Shown here: piece after piece, positions 22,269 through 34,413 of the stretch
Layout: every line of letters starts with the position of its first letter
Numbering within the stretch: position 1 is the stretch's first letter
Source of the DNA: Adineta steineri
Lineage: Eukaryota; Rotifera; Eurotatoria; Adinetida; Adinetidae
Assembly: GCA_905250115.1 (NCBI GenBank)
Contig: CAJNOI010000115.1
Coordinates: 124,001-188,000, forward strand
Reading direction: 5' to 3'
Length of the DNA: 64,000 bases
Position numbers and translations under genes: made by a program
The notes under the pieces: generated by a model
Seen by the model: the letters and a program-made list of their open reading frames with translations, nothing else
What the model was told of the DNA's origin: nothing
The model's database searches: none

Positions 22269-25200
22269 TAAATACATTTGACGAAAAAAAAATATATAGT
22301 TGGGATGAATGATAAATTTTTAATGATAAAAATACCTGGACTTCATTAAAAAACAAAAAATTGTTTTTTCTATCCAATTGAAATATTTCTTGATTTTAAA
22401 AAAAAAATGAATGAAGGTATTTTTTTTTAAATAGTGTTGCATAACCCTAGATCTGAACTCAATGACACACCGTGTTTTCAACTATAGTCAAGTACCATTT
22501 AAAAGATCTGATAGCATTCCAAGTAATCTCTTCATCACTTCCTGAAATAATAGTAAACAATTAGAAACTTTTAAGGACAATATTTTATAGCACTAGAAAT
22601 ACAAAGAAATAAGTTGTTTTGAGTTATTGTTGTTTGAGAAAAAAACAAGTCTTTATCATTGTTCTTTTTTTTTGTGTATCAATACATAAGATCACATATC
22701 TTTTCTTTTTTTTATTGATTATGTAGATTGTATCAGTCAATATATTTCTATCTTGATTTCTAATAGAAAATAACAAAACAAAAAAAGAAATTTATAGATT
22801 AAATAGGATCTATTAAGTTTTCATTTAATATTCTATTTGATGTAATAAGAGAAGTTTAGTGATGGATTTTATATGATTAATGTGAGGTTAAATTATAATA
22901 AACTTCAATAGACAATTGTGACATACTTTTTGTCTATCTCAATTATATAATCATTAGATTATAGTTTGACAAGTATTTAGAAAAGATTATTAGGTTTAAC
23001 TGTAAGTATAAAACTAAGAATATTGTTGAATGGAACGGAAAAAAATACGAGCATATTATAAGTATATTTTGATCGAATGGGTTACAAAGTATAAAGTATT
23101 GCTTCATTGGATCGAATCTAACTAAAAGAATTAATGTCGAATGATGTTTAACAACACCTTTTACCTGCTTAATCATGATGATAACTTTTAAAATTACTGA
23201 CGACATTAATTTTATTTTCTCATGGAAAGAAAATATGTTGTTCTTTTTCTACAAAAAAAAAATTATTATTAAGACAAACAATCTGATTGATGATTATATA
23301 TTGAACTTGAAACGAAATGAAGTATTATATATATGTATACATACTACTAAACGATAGGAACGAAAGCAAAATGATTAATTAATTTAATCAAATATGTTGA
23401 ATATATTATTTGCTTGTTAAATCAAAAAGAAATCATTTGATTAAACAAAATAACCAATAATCTTTAGAAATCTAACATTTCTTGTTTTCTTTTTTTTCTT
23501 CTTCTTCTTCGCTTTCTTATTTTCTTCGAAGTACATCCTTTTTGCCGATAGCTTATATTGATTATTTGTTTGTATGCCATCTTTTAATACAAAGAAAAAC
23601 GACGAGAGCAAAAAATATGTCTAATGTAGCTAGAATAAGAGAGAAAGTTACGTACGAGTTGCTTCCTATTTGATAGAAAAAATGACTGTTAGTGATTTTT
23701 CAAGCTATTGTCATATGTCTAACTGTGACACATTCGACTATTCTTCAAACGCGAAGGACAATAATGATTGCTGTGAAAAGAACAAAACATTTATAGCTAT
23801 AGTACTAATTATATCGGCTCGGTAGGTTATCTTTTTCTTCTTTTACGTAATTAGTTTTTCTTGATATTTGAAGACTATACCCTGTGAGTATATCTGGAAA
23901 TCATTTTCCAGAATATCGATTGATTAATTACTTATCGAGATTTTATTAAAAATTCTGCTTATTTACAATTTCCTTTTTTGTACCTTTAGTATTTTCTTGT
24001 TTTTGGTAGGAGTATAACAACGCCTAGAACAAGTAATGAACGGTTGCTTCGAGACTTTTGCATTTAATATGTTTTGAGAATTTCTGGGAATGCTTAGTTT
24101 GTAAATAATTACATTTCAATTGCATGTTCTCTTAATATTGATCTAAGAATTTTTTATGTTCATTTTACATATTTGATAACTAAATAGATGTTATTTTAAT
24201 GAATAATTTGATCCTAGAAAAAAAAGGAATATTTTCTCTATGGTTGTTTTTTTTTCTTCATCAAAAATCAATCGTACAAGCCAGACCATCATACATATAA
24301 TCAAAGTTTATTCGCGTGAGTAAATTGATCTCTGTAGGGTATTGTAGAACGATGAGTAAAAATGAAGCAAAGAATGTGTTAATAACTTCATGGCATCTAA
24401 CTAAGTATGTCGCTAGAGAGATGTACTAGTAATCATTGATCATATATGCATATATAAAATGAAACAAGAGTGTAGTATGAGTAGTAGACAAAGTTTTGAT
24501 GAGAAACATATTGTTTTGCTCTTATGTTTTTTTTTCAACTATTGAGTGATTCAATTTCTCATCTGTATGTGTAAGTGCTTGTGCATTTATGCCAAATATA
24601 TCACTTTAATTCGATAGAGCTGTTTTGTTGTTCCGGATAACTAACGCGCAAAAGCATATAGAATACCATTAGAAAGGATTATAAAAGATATATTTGGCAA
24701 GTCATTTTATCTATTGTTGATGTCGAACTACTAGTTTAATGAGAGATGATTGAACGCAAAAATCTATATATCTAAATATATTTTGCACATTACTCAAATT
24801 TATCGATTCTTTTATGGAAGACACGTCTAACCCAAAAGCTGATTTACCATTGCTATCATGATGTTTATGAATATTAATTAACCACACGTTTATATATTTA
24901 TTTATGTATACATGTAAAAAAGTATCGTGTGCTATTTCTTTTTTTTATCATTCAGTATAGAGAAAGTTCGTTTATTAAAATCAAGGAAAATATTTAGTTG
25001 AGTTACACATGATTGAATTTTTCTAGTCAAGTATTAAATCAAATCAACTAGAAAGAAATCTTTGCATATAGCACTTTTCTATGTTATTCTTTTTGCCTAA
25101 TTACATTTAGACAGGTGAGAAAACGACCACTTTAAAGAATTATAGTCATAGATCTACATGAAATGAATAACAAGATAATAAATGTAGGTGGTGATCGATG

Positions 25201-25852
25201 ACGTTTGTTCGGCAATGACAGATGCTGCTATACTATTGGGGAACACATATGAATAACAGAAAATGCTCTCTATAGAACATAAAGGATAAGGAAAGAAGTA
25301 ACAACGTGTAACTGTTGTTGATTGCTTTTTTTGTTTTCTAAAATGAATAAGATATAAGACAAATTCAACTTATACTTTAAATAGAATATGCTAGATATAT
25401 AACTTGAATTTAAAATATAGATATAAGAGAAAAACTCTTATTTTTGTAATTAAATTGATCTTCTTAGATTAAGAACAAATAAAATTTTCTTTGTTTTCAT
25501 CTCTATATTAATAAATAACATATAAGTGCAAAAGTTAAAATCTCGGATAATTTAATCTATTTATATAGACAGTTTTCTATTTTTATCTTAGATTTATTTT
25601 TAAAAATCAGTAGGTGTTATTTGTACTTTTTATGAATACTACTTGATTGATATGGAGATATTGTTTATAAGAAAATGTAAAAAGTAAATGTCAATCATAA
25701 CAGTTGCATAAAACAGTCAAGTTAGACAAACAAATGAAAATATGTAACTGCTTTTCTGGTGGTTATATGTTAAAATAAGGAAAAAGGTTTTTTTGTTTCG
25801 TTAGATATCGTCGTCGTTATTCGAACGATGATTATTGTTTCTAGAACCGCAT

Positions 25853-25895
25853 AAGAGAGAGAGAGAGAGGGAGGGAGGGAGGGAGAGGGAGAGAG
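25853..25895. repeat. GA/GGGA simple repeat
   Basis: Purine tract of GA and GGGA units. It creates spurious Glu/Arg and Ser/Leu-Pro reading frames on the two strands. Confidence 0.85.
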
Positions 25896-26242
25896 ACTCT
25901 TATGAGAAACATAAGATAAGCTGGCAACAGTCGCTACAGTCAGATTTATTCTCTTTCTCTTTCGCTCTTTGTGTTTCTCTTTTCTTTTTTTTTCCTGAAA
26001 AAAAAGAAACATTATTTATTATTTCATCTTTTTTTTGTATGTTACAAATGCTTTTAGAATATATTATATTGATAATATGATAAGCGCGATCAGGTGAAAA
26101 AACGTTGTTTATTTACACCTTCGACATCGTATGGCCTCGTCCATTTGGTTTCCTTTAATTTTTACCTATAACCCAAATTCAATACGACAAATCAATAATA
26201 AATTCTTACAGATTATTAACGAAACGAAATCTTTCCATATCT

Positions 26243-27483
26243 ATGTTCATCGAGTCGATGGACTGTTTTTTAACCTATAATCTTTCATGTATTAATGGTA
26301 CATATACTCAATTTAATTCATCATCAATTATATTCGGAGATGCACTTCATCCAAATCTTATAGCTATTGGCGATAATTCAAATACTGAATTAACTACATC
26401 AACAATTCAACCAATTTCATCATCAATTTTTATATCTTTACAACATTGTATTATAACAGTTATTATTCTTGGTGCAATTATTTTATCAACAATAACGGGA
26501 AATATATTAGTTATTGCTGCTATTATTTTAGAAAAAAGTTTACATGCAGTTGCTTATTATCTTTTTGTATCATTAGCTGTGACCGATTTAATGATAGCTT
26601 CTATAGTAAGTCATTTATCTATTTCATTTTGTGTGAACTGTCAAAAAAAAAGATTGGTCATAAACAACAGAGAAAAAAAGAAGGAAGTCGTAGAACTTGT
26701 TTTTCGAATGCCAATTTTATTAGAGCATTGCTTAATGGATGATGTGATATGCATTTTAAAAATATGCCCACCAGTCAATTATATCTAATACAGTTTAGCT
26801 TTTCTGTCTGTCTGTCTATCTATCTGTCTGTCCGTCGAGAATTTGACAATGTGCTAATGTTGTTGATAAGTTTTTGCCGTTATATAAATAAAAGGAGAAC
26901 TATAATTTTTCTTCTTGCTTTATTTAACATTCACATGTGTTGTACATATTTGTTGTTTCTCAGAAACAAAACAAAAACGATTTTTGATGGTGTACATATG
27001 CTATGATAATTTTCATTTCTAGACGATTAAGTAAAAAAGCAAAGTTAGCACTCTCATTTCTTCCTTCAATTGTCGTTAGTTTGTCGAATGATAAACAAAT
27101 AAATAAACAAATACACTCGAGTCGTTTATTTCATCAGAATAAACATAGATAATTGCCCGTTATATATGATGTTTCATTTTAGACATAGATAAACGATATG
27201 ACAAAGACGATCTACTCTTTGTCATATTCACAAGGTCCTTCTGTTTGTCTTTAGTTTAAACAAATCAAAAAATATCTTTTTTTAGTCGAAGAATTGATAG
27301 ACAATAGTAACTAAACTAGTTAGTTGCCTATTATTATTGTATTGATTTCTACTGTTTTTGTTTTCTTGTTAATATGACTATAAAAGAGTGATGATCGAGA
27401 TGGATATATAGATAGAAAGCAAAAAAACAATCTCGTTTCGGCTCGTTTCTCTCTTATTTCCGTCGTGCATGGTCGCAATTTGA

Positions 27484-27516
<33 letters not shown>

Positions 27517-30478
27517 ATGCCACGCACAATTTTCTTCGTATTGTATAAACATAGAAGAAGAAAAAACGATGATTTAGTTATCTTCTCTTTTTATTTTTGT
27601 ATTTTATGCATCGATCGTTGTCAAACAATAAAATAAAAAGGAAACAAAAATATTATAGATACATTTTTGTTAACGAATATAGTTACCTTAATTAAGCGCT
27701 TATATTATTTGCATAGACAAGTAATAAAATGAAAAAAAAAGGGAAACATTAGCATACGAGATGAGGCATGTTAGCCGTTTGATTAAACATGTCGATCAAC
27801 AATAACAGTAAAGAAAAGTTAGTCAGTCGAATTATCTGCTTGTCATTCAATATTAGCATCTTTCTTTCTTTTTTTCTTTTTTTATGAATGATTATCCTTG
27901 AGATTCCTATACAATAGAGAAAAATCTTCTATTTCTATATTAGATATATGTATACTTCATTCACGAACTCATGCATATGCGCATCAATTTTTGTCAGTCA
28001 AGTGGATATATCATTAAAAAAAATATATATATATTTATATATTTTTGAGATAAATTTTCATTCAAGCACGAAGATAAGAGCTATATTGATTGCTGTGCTG
28101 AATGTTTATAACAATGTCTATCAACAAAAAATATCAAGTTGCTTAATTTCTTGTCAAGTGTTCTTGATGTGCATACAAACATAAGTTAAAAGGAAATGAT
28201 AATAGAATGGATAGCAGATGGCTTTAATAGGTATTTGTCATAATAAAAAATGAAGAAATAAATAATCATTTTTGTTTGATATCTATAATTAGAAAGAAAA
28301 TAAGTTGTTGATTGAGTTAAAAATATCTATTGATTATTTATATTTAGGTTATGCCAATTGCTGTTCTGAAAGAAGTGACACGTCACTGGGTGCTTGGTAC
28401 TGTTATTTGCGATATCTGGGTTGCCATTGATTTATTATGTTGTACGGCTTCAATTTTACATCTTCTTGCTATTGCACTTGATCGTTATTGGGCTATTACT
28501 AATTGTAAGTGACTGTTATTGTCACTAATTAAAATGGATAAATGTATTTTGCCTAAATTGTTTTTTATTATACAATTAAGGCAAAATGATAAATCTTATG
28601 ATCTATGAAAAAATCTTTATTACAAAAAATACTTGCTTTTCATATTAGTTGAATATTTTTTGACGCAAATATTGTTAACATTTGACATATTGTCAGAATC
28701 GATCATTTATTTAAAAATTTGAGATTCAAAAATATTTCTATTGAGAAAATTTCCCAAAAAATGAAGCTATTGGATAAATTATTCAAATGAATTCTGAGAT
28801 CATTCTTTTCCCTTGTATGTATCGATGGTTAACACATTCGATATGTTCCTAAGGTAATCTTGATGATGATATAATACTAATCGAGATCTGTCTAACTTTT
28901 ACTCTTAAATATGATTCTCTGAAGTCTGACCCGATCGCAATCCTCTAGAGTTTCTAAAGACAATTAAGCTCTTAACCTTGAAAAATATTTCAAAGAATAG
29001 AATTCATAGTGTTTTATTTTAATTTTATTACCGAATAATGTCTATTGATCATAATAGCTTCTGATAGTTTCCGGTAATTTTTAATCAAATTCAGTCATTA
29101 TTTATATTATTAATGTGTTAGATGCAGTTTATTCCTTTGGGATTAAAACATCAAAAAAAAAACAAAATTATGAAATACTCAAAACACATAGAATGTTTGT
29201 AAGATCTTTCTTTCTATTAATTGTTCTTGATCATAAACATCCGTTGTAGACAGTAATGTTTTATGAAATAGATCGAATTTTCTTTATTTTAAGATACAAA
29301 TTAAGTAGTTAATTTGATCTTGTAATCTTGGTCGATAAGCTTCTTAGATGTAAACATAAAAATTTTATTTGTTGAATAAATTAAAATTGATTTTTTTTTA
29401 TTATTTTAATTTAATAGTGGATTATGCAACAAAACGAACACCTCTTCGAGTTCTTATTTTAATTTGTGTTGTATGGGTAACTGCTATACTTATTTCAAGT
29501 TGTCATTTATTGCCTATATTTCGTGACAAACGTCGTCGTCCAGTAGATCAATGTCATGTAACAGGCAATGTACTTTATACAATATTTTCAACTGTTGGAG
29601 CTTTTCATATTCCACTTATTGGTATGTGTATAATCTATTGGAAAATTTTTCAAGCAGCAAAATTTCGTATACGTCGAAAAGGATTTAATACAAATCAACC
29701 AACATCACCAACATTACTTCATCAAAAACATGCAACAATATCAGCATCACCTACATTAACATTGAGTAACAATACAGATTTAAGAAAATCTGCTTTGAAT
29801 CGTATAAAATTTCTTAAAAAAAATCATTATATAAATCATCATGCACAAGATATTGAACCTGATAAGCAATCTACATGTTCATTACCAGCAAATCTTAATA
29901 CTGATTATCAATTGAAACCGATTAAAAAATCAAATACACCTTTATTAAAAAAACAACTTAAAAAAAAATGTGATGTTGAACTTCAACAACAACAACAAAC
30001 AAATAATTCTCGATCAACAACAGGACATTTAAAAACAACATCATTATCATTGCATAATGATTTGCCTATACAAGTTCACACAATTAAAAATCCATTGGCA
30101 ACATCAAATCTATCATCATCAACATCTTCGCGTATTCATGATGCACATATAGTTGTAACTGATACAAGTAATGCACCTGTTACAAAATCTTCTGCAGCAA
30201 TGTTACGAAAAAAAATCGATCTTAAACGTGAACGTAAAGCAACAAAAGTTCTTGGTGTTGTTATGGGTTGTTTTATATTATGTTGGTTACCTTTTTTTAT
30301 TGAAGAAACAATATGTGGAATATTTCGTTTAACAATACATGAAAAAATCGTTAGTGTTTTAACATGGTTAGGTTATTTTAATAGTCTTTTAAACCCTGTG
30401 ATTTATACAATATTTGCACCTGATTTTCGACAAGCATTCGGAAAAATTCTATGCGGAAGATATCGTAAACGACGATGA
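26243..30478 (+). CDS. biogenic amine GPCR, 5-HT1-like serotonin receptor
   Basis: Three exons (26243-26605, 28348-28504, 29418-30478) join in phase to 526 aa. The N-terminus has N-glycosylation sequons (NLS, NGT, NSS). Class A landmarks: TM1 GNILV; TM2 [10 protein letters not shown]3 [12 protein letters not shown] with the amine-binding Asp and DRYWAIT; TM5 [14 protein letters not shown], very close to human 5-HT1A; TM6 [23 protein letters not shown]7 [14 protein letters not shown]. The third intracellular loop is long (about 170 residues), basic and Ser/Thr/Gln-rich, with a short tail after TM7, as in Gi/o-coupled 5-HT1 receptors. Ligand and coupling are inferred from motifs; dopamine, octopamine or tyramine receptors are less likely. 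Introns are 1742 and 913 bp. ATG lies 31 nt after a candidate leader acceptor. Confidence 0.9.
26803..26836. repeat. (TCTG/TCTA)n microsatellite in receptor intron 1
   Basis: Tetranucleotide run with interspersed TCTA and TCCG units inside the first intron of the amine receptor gene. Confidence 0.85.
27485..27514. repeat. (ATT)n microsatellite in receptor intron 1
   Basis: About ten ATT units; read on the minus strand it gives a false poly-Asn frame. Confidence 0.85.
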
Positions 30479-32022
30479 TTGAAAAAGAAATAATTCAGCT
30501 TTCAATACAAAAAAATATATATTATACATATTGTTTTCTTTTTTCTTTTGGAATGGTATACCGGTTGTTAAAATAATTTCTTTTTGTCTTTTTTTTTCAG
30601 TTTTTTTTGCGGATTCGGATTTTTGTTTTCAATCGAATAAATAATATTTTTATTCAATATAAAGTTACGAAACTATGATTCAATTTATTTGAGTACATTG
30701 AGTTTCTTATATCAATAGAATCAGGCAATAAGTTCCCACTGGTATATTAGTATTGATTTTATACTAAAATTAGACAAGGGAAATCTCAAGAATCCATAGT
30801 TTGTAATTAAAATAGTTCATAGTTTTCTCTCGATAATATGAAGCCTATATATGAGTGCTAAGCGATACACATGGTTTACAGAAGTCAAAAGAAAAGCAAA
30901 GTATTTGTGAGTGTCTTATATATAAACATTATATACCAATAATTAAAGATAAAAGTTTGGTATTATTCATTTAATATAGAAAAACATTCTGGAATTAGTT
31001 AGTAATAGGGTAATAAGTTGAAATGAATGGAAGTGTTTTTATGTGACTCGCATGACCTAAAATCCGCTGTGTATCTCTTGTAACATATTAATATTTCAAA
31101 TAAATTCGATAAAATAATTCAAAAGATTAATCGATTAAGAAAAAATTGGCGATAATCAAATCAAATCCATCCATCAAAATATATCATCATCATAATAAAT
31201 ATATATGTTACTCATTATGCAGTAGAACGATGCTTTAATATTAATTTTTTTACTGACAAAATATCAAGTATATTTTTTATTTAAGACAGAAAATCAGAGT
31301 TTCTCATTTTGATCTATAACTAAAAACTATATTAATTTGTTTCGCTTTCAAAAGAGATATTCTAACATATGGTATTTATTAATAAGAACGATTAGATACA
31401 AAACCTATTTTTATGCAGAGCAACAAAAATAATATAAACAACATTTCATCATATCAATTCCTATGTATATGAGACTTGTCTTATTGCTATCAACAACAAA
31501 ATGATTGAAATACAATACAGATGGTATATTTGCAAAAAAAATGTTTGATTTTCTCATTTTCTTGGAACGTACAAGACTATAAACTTTGACTGTATCCGTC
31601 AAAATCCCTATTTACCTTTTGAGAATCGGATTATTTTTGAAATAATTCATCTACAGTATTTGTCTGAGACGTTCTGAAAATCCACAATAGTATAAGACAG
31701 ATTTTTCACATTCAAGGATTTCAAAATATGTCAAAACGAGTAACGCATATATGCGTCACCGATCCTCAACGGATTAAACTTTTTCTTAAAGATTACATTC
31801 ATCCTCATTGCTTCCTTGAAATAAGATAACTAAAAAGTTTCTCTCAAATTAAATATAAGTAAAAAGAACAACACAGTTTTTTGTCCTCAAGATTATTTTT
31901 TAATGAATCTAAAAAATGAATGAAACCAAATGAATAATAATGATAGAAAAAAGAGAAAAAGATAAGACTTTATCTCTTAATCTTTAATCTTCATTTCATT
32001 TCACATTCATACAAACAACATA
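30479..32022. other. 3' UTR and intergenic spacer
   Basis: Contains the receptor 3' UTR with AATAAA at 30636-30641, then AT-rich DNA with no recognised gene. Just ahead of the next start codon is a palindromic gataagactttatc (31962-31975) holding two GATA-type sites in opposite orientation. Confidence 0.5.
30636..30641 (+). terminator. poly(A) signal of the amine receptor gene
   Basis: AATAAA about 158 bases after the stop codon. Confidence 0.5.
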
Positions 32023-32304
32023 ATGACATCTGTTATGGGCAATACATTATTCATTCTTTTATTAATATTTACAATAACAAATTCAATTTATTCTTATCGT
32101 TTAACTGAAGAAGAAGATGCCGAACATCAATTGATTAATAATGATGAGTTTAATAGACGAAGTGTTCTTTGGCCAAAAATTTGTTTTCCTTCGTTAAGAA
32201 AAAAAGATGCACAACAAAATATGAATGATCAAAATCAACAATATGGATATAGTAAACATCTGGCAGTTCGAATGGCACGAAAATGTTATCCATTTGATAA
32301 ATAA
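32023..32304 (+). CDS. small secreted protein, candidate peptide-hormone/neuropeptide precursor
   Basis: Single exon, 93 aa. Residues 1-24 form a clear signal peptide (hydrophobic TLFILLLIFTITNSIYS, likely cut before YRLTEEE). The mature part has an acidic stretch, a dibasic RR at 45-46, the segment SVLWPKICFPSL (47-58), a tribasic RKK at 59-61, a Gln/Asn-rich spacer and a C-terminal ARKCYPFDK. There are just two cysteines after the signal (C54, C88), which could form one disulfide. Dibasic-flanked short segments are typical of prohormones processed by furin/PC convertases, but there is no amidation glycine and no named family fits, so a one-disulfide secreted effector is equally possible. 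A short poly-A-rich 3' UTR with ATTAAA-like signals follows. Function unknown. Confidence 0.65.
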   Translation: MTSVMGNTLFILLLIFTITNSIYSYRLTEEEDAEHQLINNDEFNRRSVLWPKICFPSLRKKDAQQNMNDQNQQYGYSKHLAVRMARKCYPFDK

Positions 32305-34215
32305 CAAAATTAATTTTGAACTATGAAATGAAAAATATTTAAAAAAAAAAAAGAAATTTTCATGCATGTAATTCATGTTCTTTCATAATTAAATATATAA
32401 ACAATTTATGTGCAACTTTAAAATCTTTTTTCTTTCATTCAAATTCTAAATAATAGTTTCAATATTGAAGAGAAAAAATATATTTTATCTAGAAGATTTT
32501 AAGTATAATTGTAACATTGTGGGGTGATTTATAACATCACATTTTACTGTATGATGAAAGAAGAAGAATTTCGAAAGGTTTCTCAAACTCTTTACTGGTT
32601 TTACAATATCTATCTGAGAATTATATTGGTTTCTTATTTTCTATGAAGTTATAGGATATATTACAATTCAATAATTAGTCAGAAGCATTAGAATGTATAT
32701 GTACGAATTGTTACTTAGTTCTTGTTTGATAATTGTTTCTAAAATGTTTAAATAAATTACTGAACAGTTTTTGAAGAAAACAATATATTTGTATGAATTA
32801 TAGGGTGATCGAAACGTTCTCGAAAGGACATATCATTAATTTTTTTATATCATATTCTCGATAGCCTTTATTATCTCTACTCAATTTTTATAGCTATTGT
32901 TCAATTAATATATGCTGAATACATCTGAACAACTAATAATATGTAAGCCTAGTCTAAGGTGAGTGCAATCAATGAAGTTTCATTTTATTTCTCTCATTCA
33001 AATGTTGTTGAAAGAAATCAGAGCGGACACTGATCGAATCATAGCATCGCCATAACTTTTTCAGTTATAAATCTAAACATATCGCTAGGATTACTATCCA
33101 TTATAGAAGCCATTAGAAAAGGTGAAACAATAGTTTTCATCTGATATCGCAATAGTACATTCCAGTGTAATAGCCATTGATGATCTCATTTGAAATTAAT
33201 TCATCACTTGGACATGTTTTCAAATTTGATACGTATTGTTTTCTTTGAATATATATCGCATAGAAAGTTTGGTAGAATGTCGTTTCCATAAATAGATATA
33301 ATGTAGTTTCGGAAACTTTTATAATAAATTATTAAAGAGATAAATCAAAAGAGATTTTTCTTATGCTTCAAACGCAACGAAAAATAGACATTCCTGATTA
33401 ATTGATATGCGTTTTTGTGTATTAGTATAATCAATTATTGCTATTAATTATTCATTATAGTTACTTTTATAAACATTTTTGATTGATAGAAAAGTTGTCT
33501 ATATTAGATATAATGCATTTGCTAATATAATCTATTTTAGTTAGCTAAAAGACGTAAGTTGAAAAAATATATTATATGTCATAAAAGAAAAAAGAAGAAT
33601 TACAAACAACTGTTACTACTATTAGATGATGTCATGATAAAAAAATCTATTGTTCATTTAATAGATATTAGTCTGGTAGGTTTTTATTTGAAAATAAAAA
33701 TAATAATCTTGTGATTCTTTGTGTATTCAAAATTTTGACTATTAATTTAAGTTAAATGTAACTTCTATGAAGTAGAAGAGAACTTAATACGGGATTGAAT
33801 TCAATATATCTTGACATATATAGAGTTAATTTTTTGTTATTCAACTGATTGACAGTATTGAAAGGACAAGGATAAATGTTAATTCAATAGATAAAATAGT
33901 TTTGATAGTATATCAACATACGTTTATCTGTAAAGTCAATGATTGTTGTTACTAAAGGAAATCAATTATGAGTAGATTAAATGTTATTTAAAGTTATCGC
34001 ATCTTGAACTACTTATCTATACTTTTAGTAACTAATGACGTTTGATGGAAATAGATTTTAACCTTTTAACAGTCAGACTATGTTTGATCAATAAATAAAT
34101 AGATTCATGTATATGTAAAATAAAAGAGACATATAGAATATAAAGACTAACTGATTCATCATGCAAGGTATAAAGGATCGATAAAAAAAATTTCACAGTA
34201 TGATGTGAACAATTC
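32305..34215. other. intergenic, nothing recognised
   Basis: AT-rich spacer after the small secreted protein gene. The frame at 34032-34217 (minus) is compositional. No repeats with recognisable ends. Confidence 0.5.
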
Positions 34216-34413
34216 ATGTCTCCTTCTTCTTCTTTTTCAATTCGAAAATATGTGCTAGACGAAGGTTAAGTGACTTTTATGAATCGAATTGGTATTTTTT
34301 TGTTTTGTTTTGTTTCAGATGTAACTAATGAGGTTTTGTTAACTATGGATCATAGTATGAATTTGTTAGGTTCGAATGACTGTTTTCTCTTGTTCGTTAT
34401 TTTTCTTTACTAA
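34216..34413 (+). CDS. possible two-exon micro-ORF or alternative 5' exon
   Basis: ATG at 34216 opens MSPSSSFSIRKYVLDE, a donor follows at 34265 (G|GTTAAG), and a 54-bp intron, the size typical here, ends in a strong acceptor (TTTTGTTTTGTTTCAG, to 34318). The joined frame continues DVTNEVLLTMDHSMNLLG to a stop at 34413, giving about 48 aa. No domain recognised. It is the only splice-like structure in this spacer and is on the same strand as the KASH gene 2.4 kb downstream, so it might be an alternative leader. Could be coincidence. Confidence 0.2.

Larger units (their letters stand above)
21314..26242. other. 3' UTR of the TNRC6-like gene followed by gene-free spacer
   Basis: About 950 bp of T-rich 3' untranslated sequence with AATAAA at 21757 and 22263, then about 4 kb of AT-rich DNA without recognisable genes. 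A GA/GGGA tract lies at 25853-25895. A pyrimidine tract plus TTACAG at 26201-26211 looks like an acceptor of a 5' leader for the receptor gene that follows. Open frames here are compositional. Confidence 0.55.

Noticed and set aside
25770-26080. Overlapping frames on both strands
   Set aside because: Produced by the GA/GGGA simple repeat at 25853-25895.
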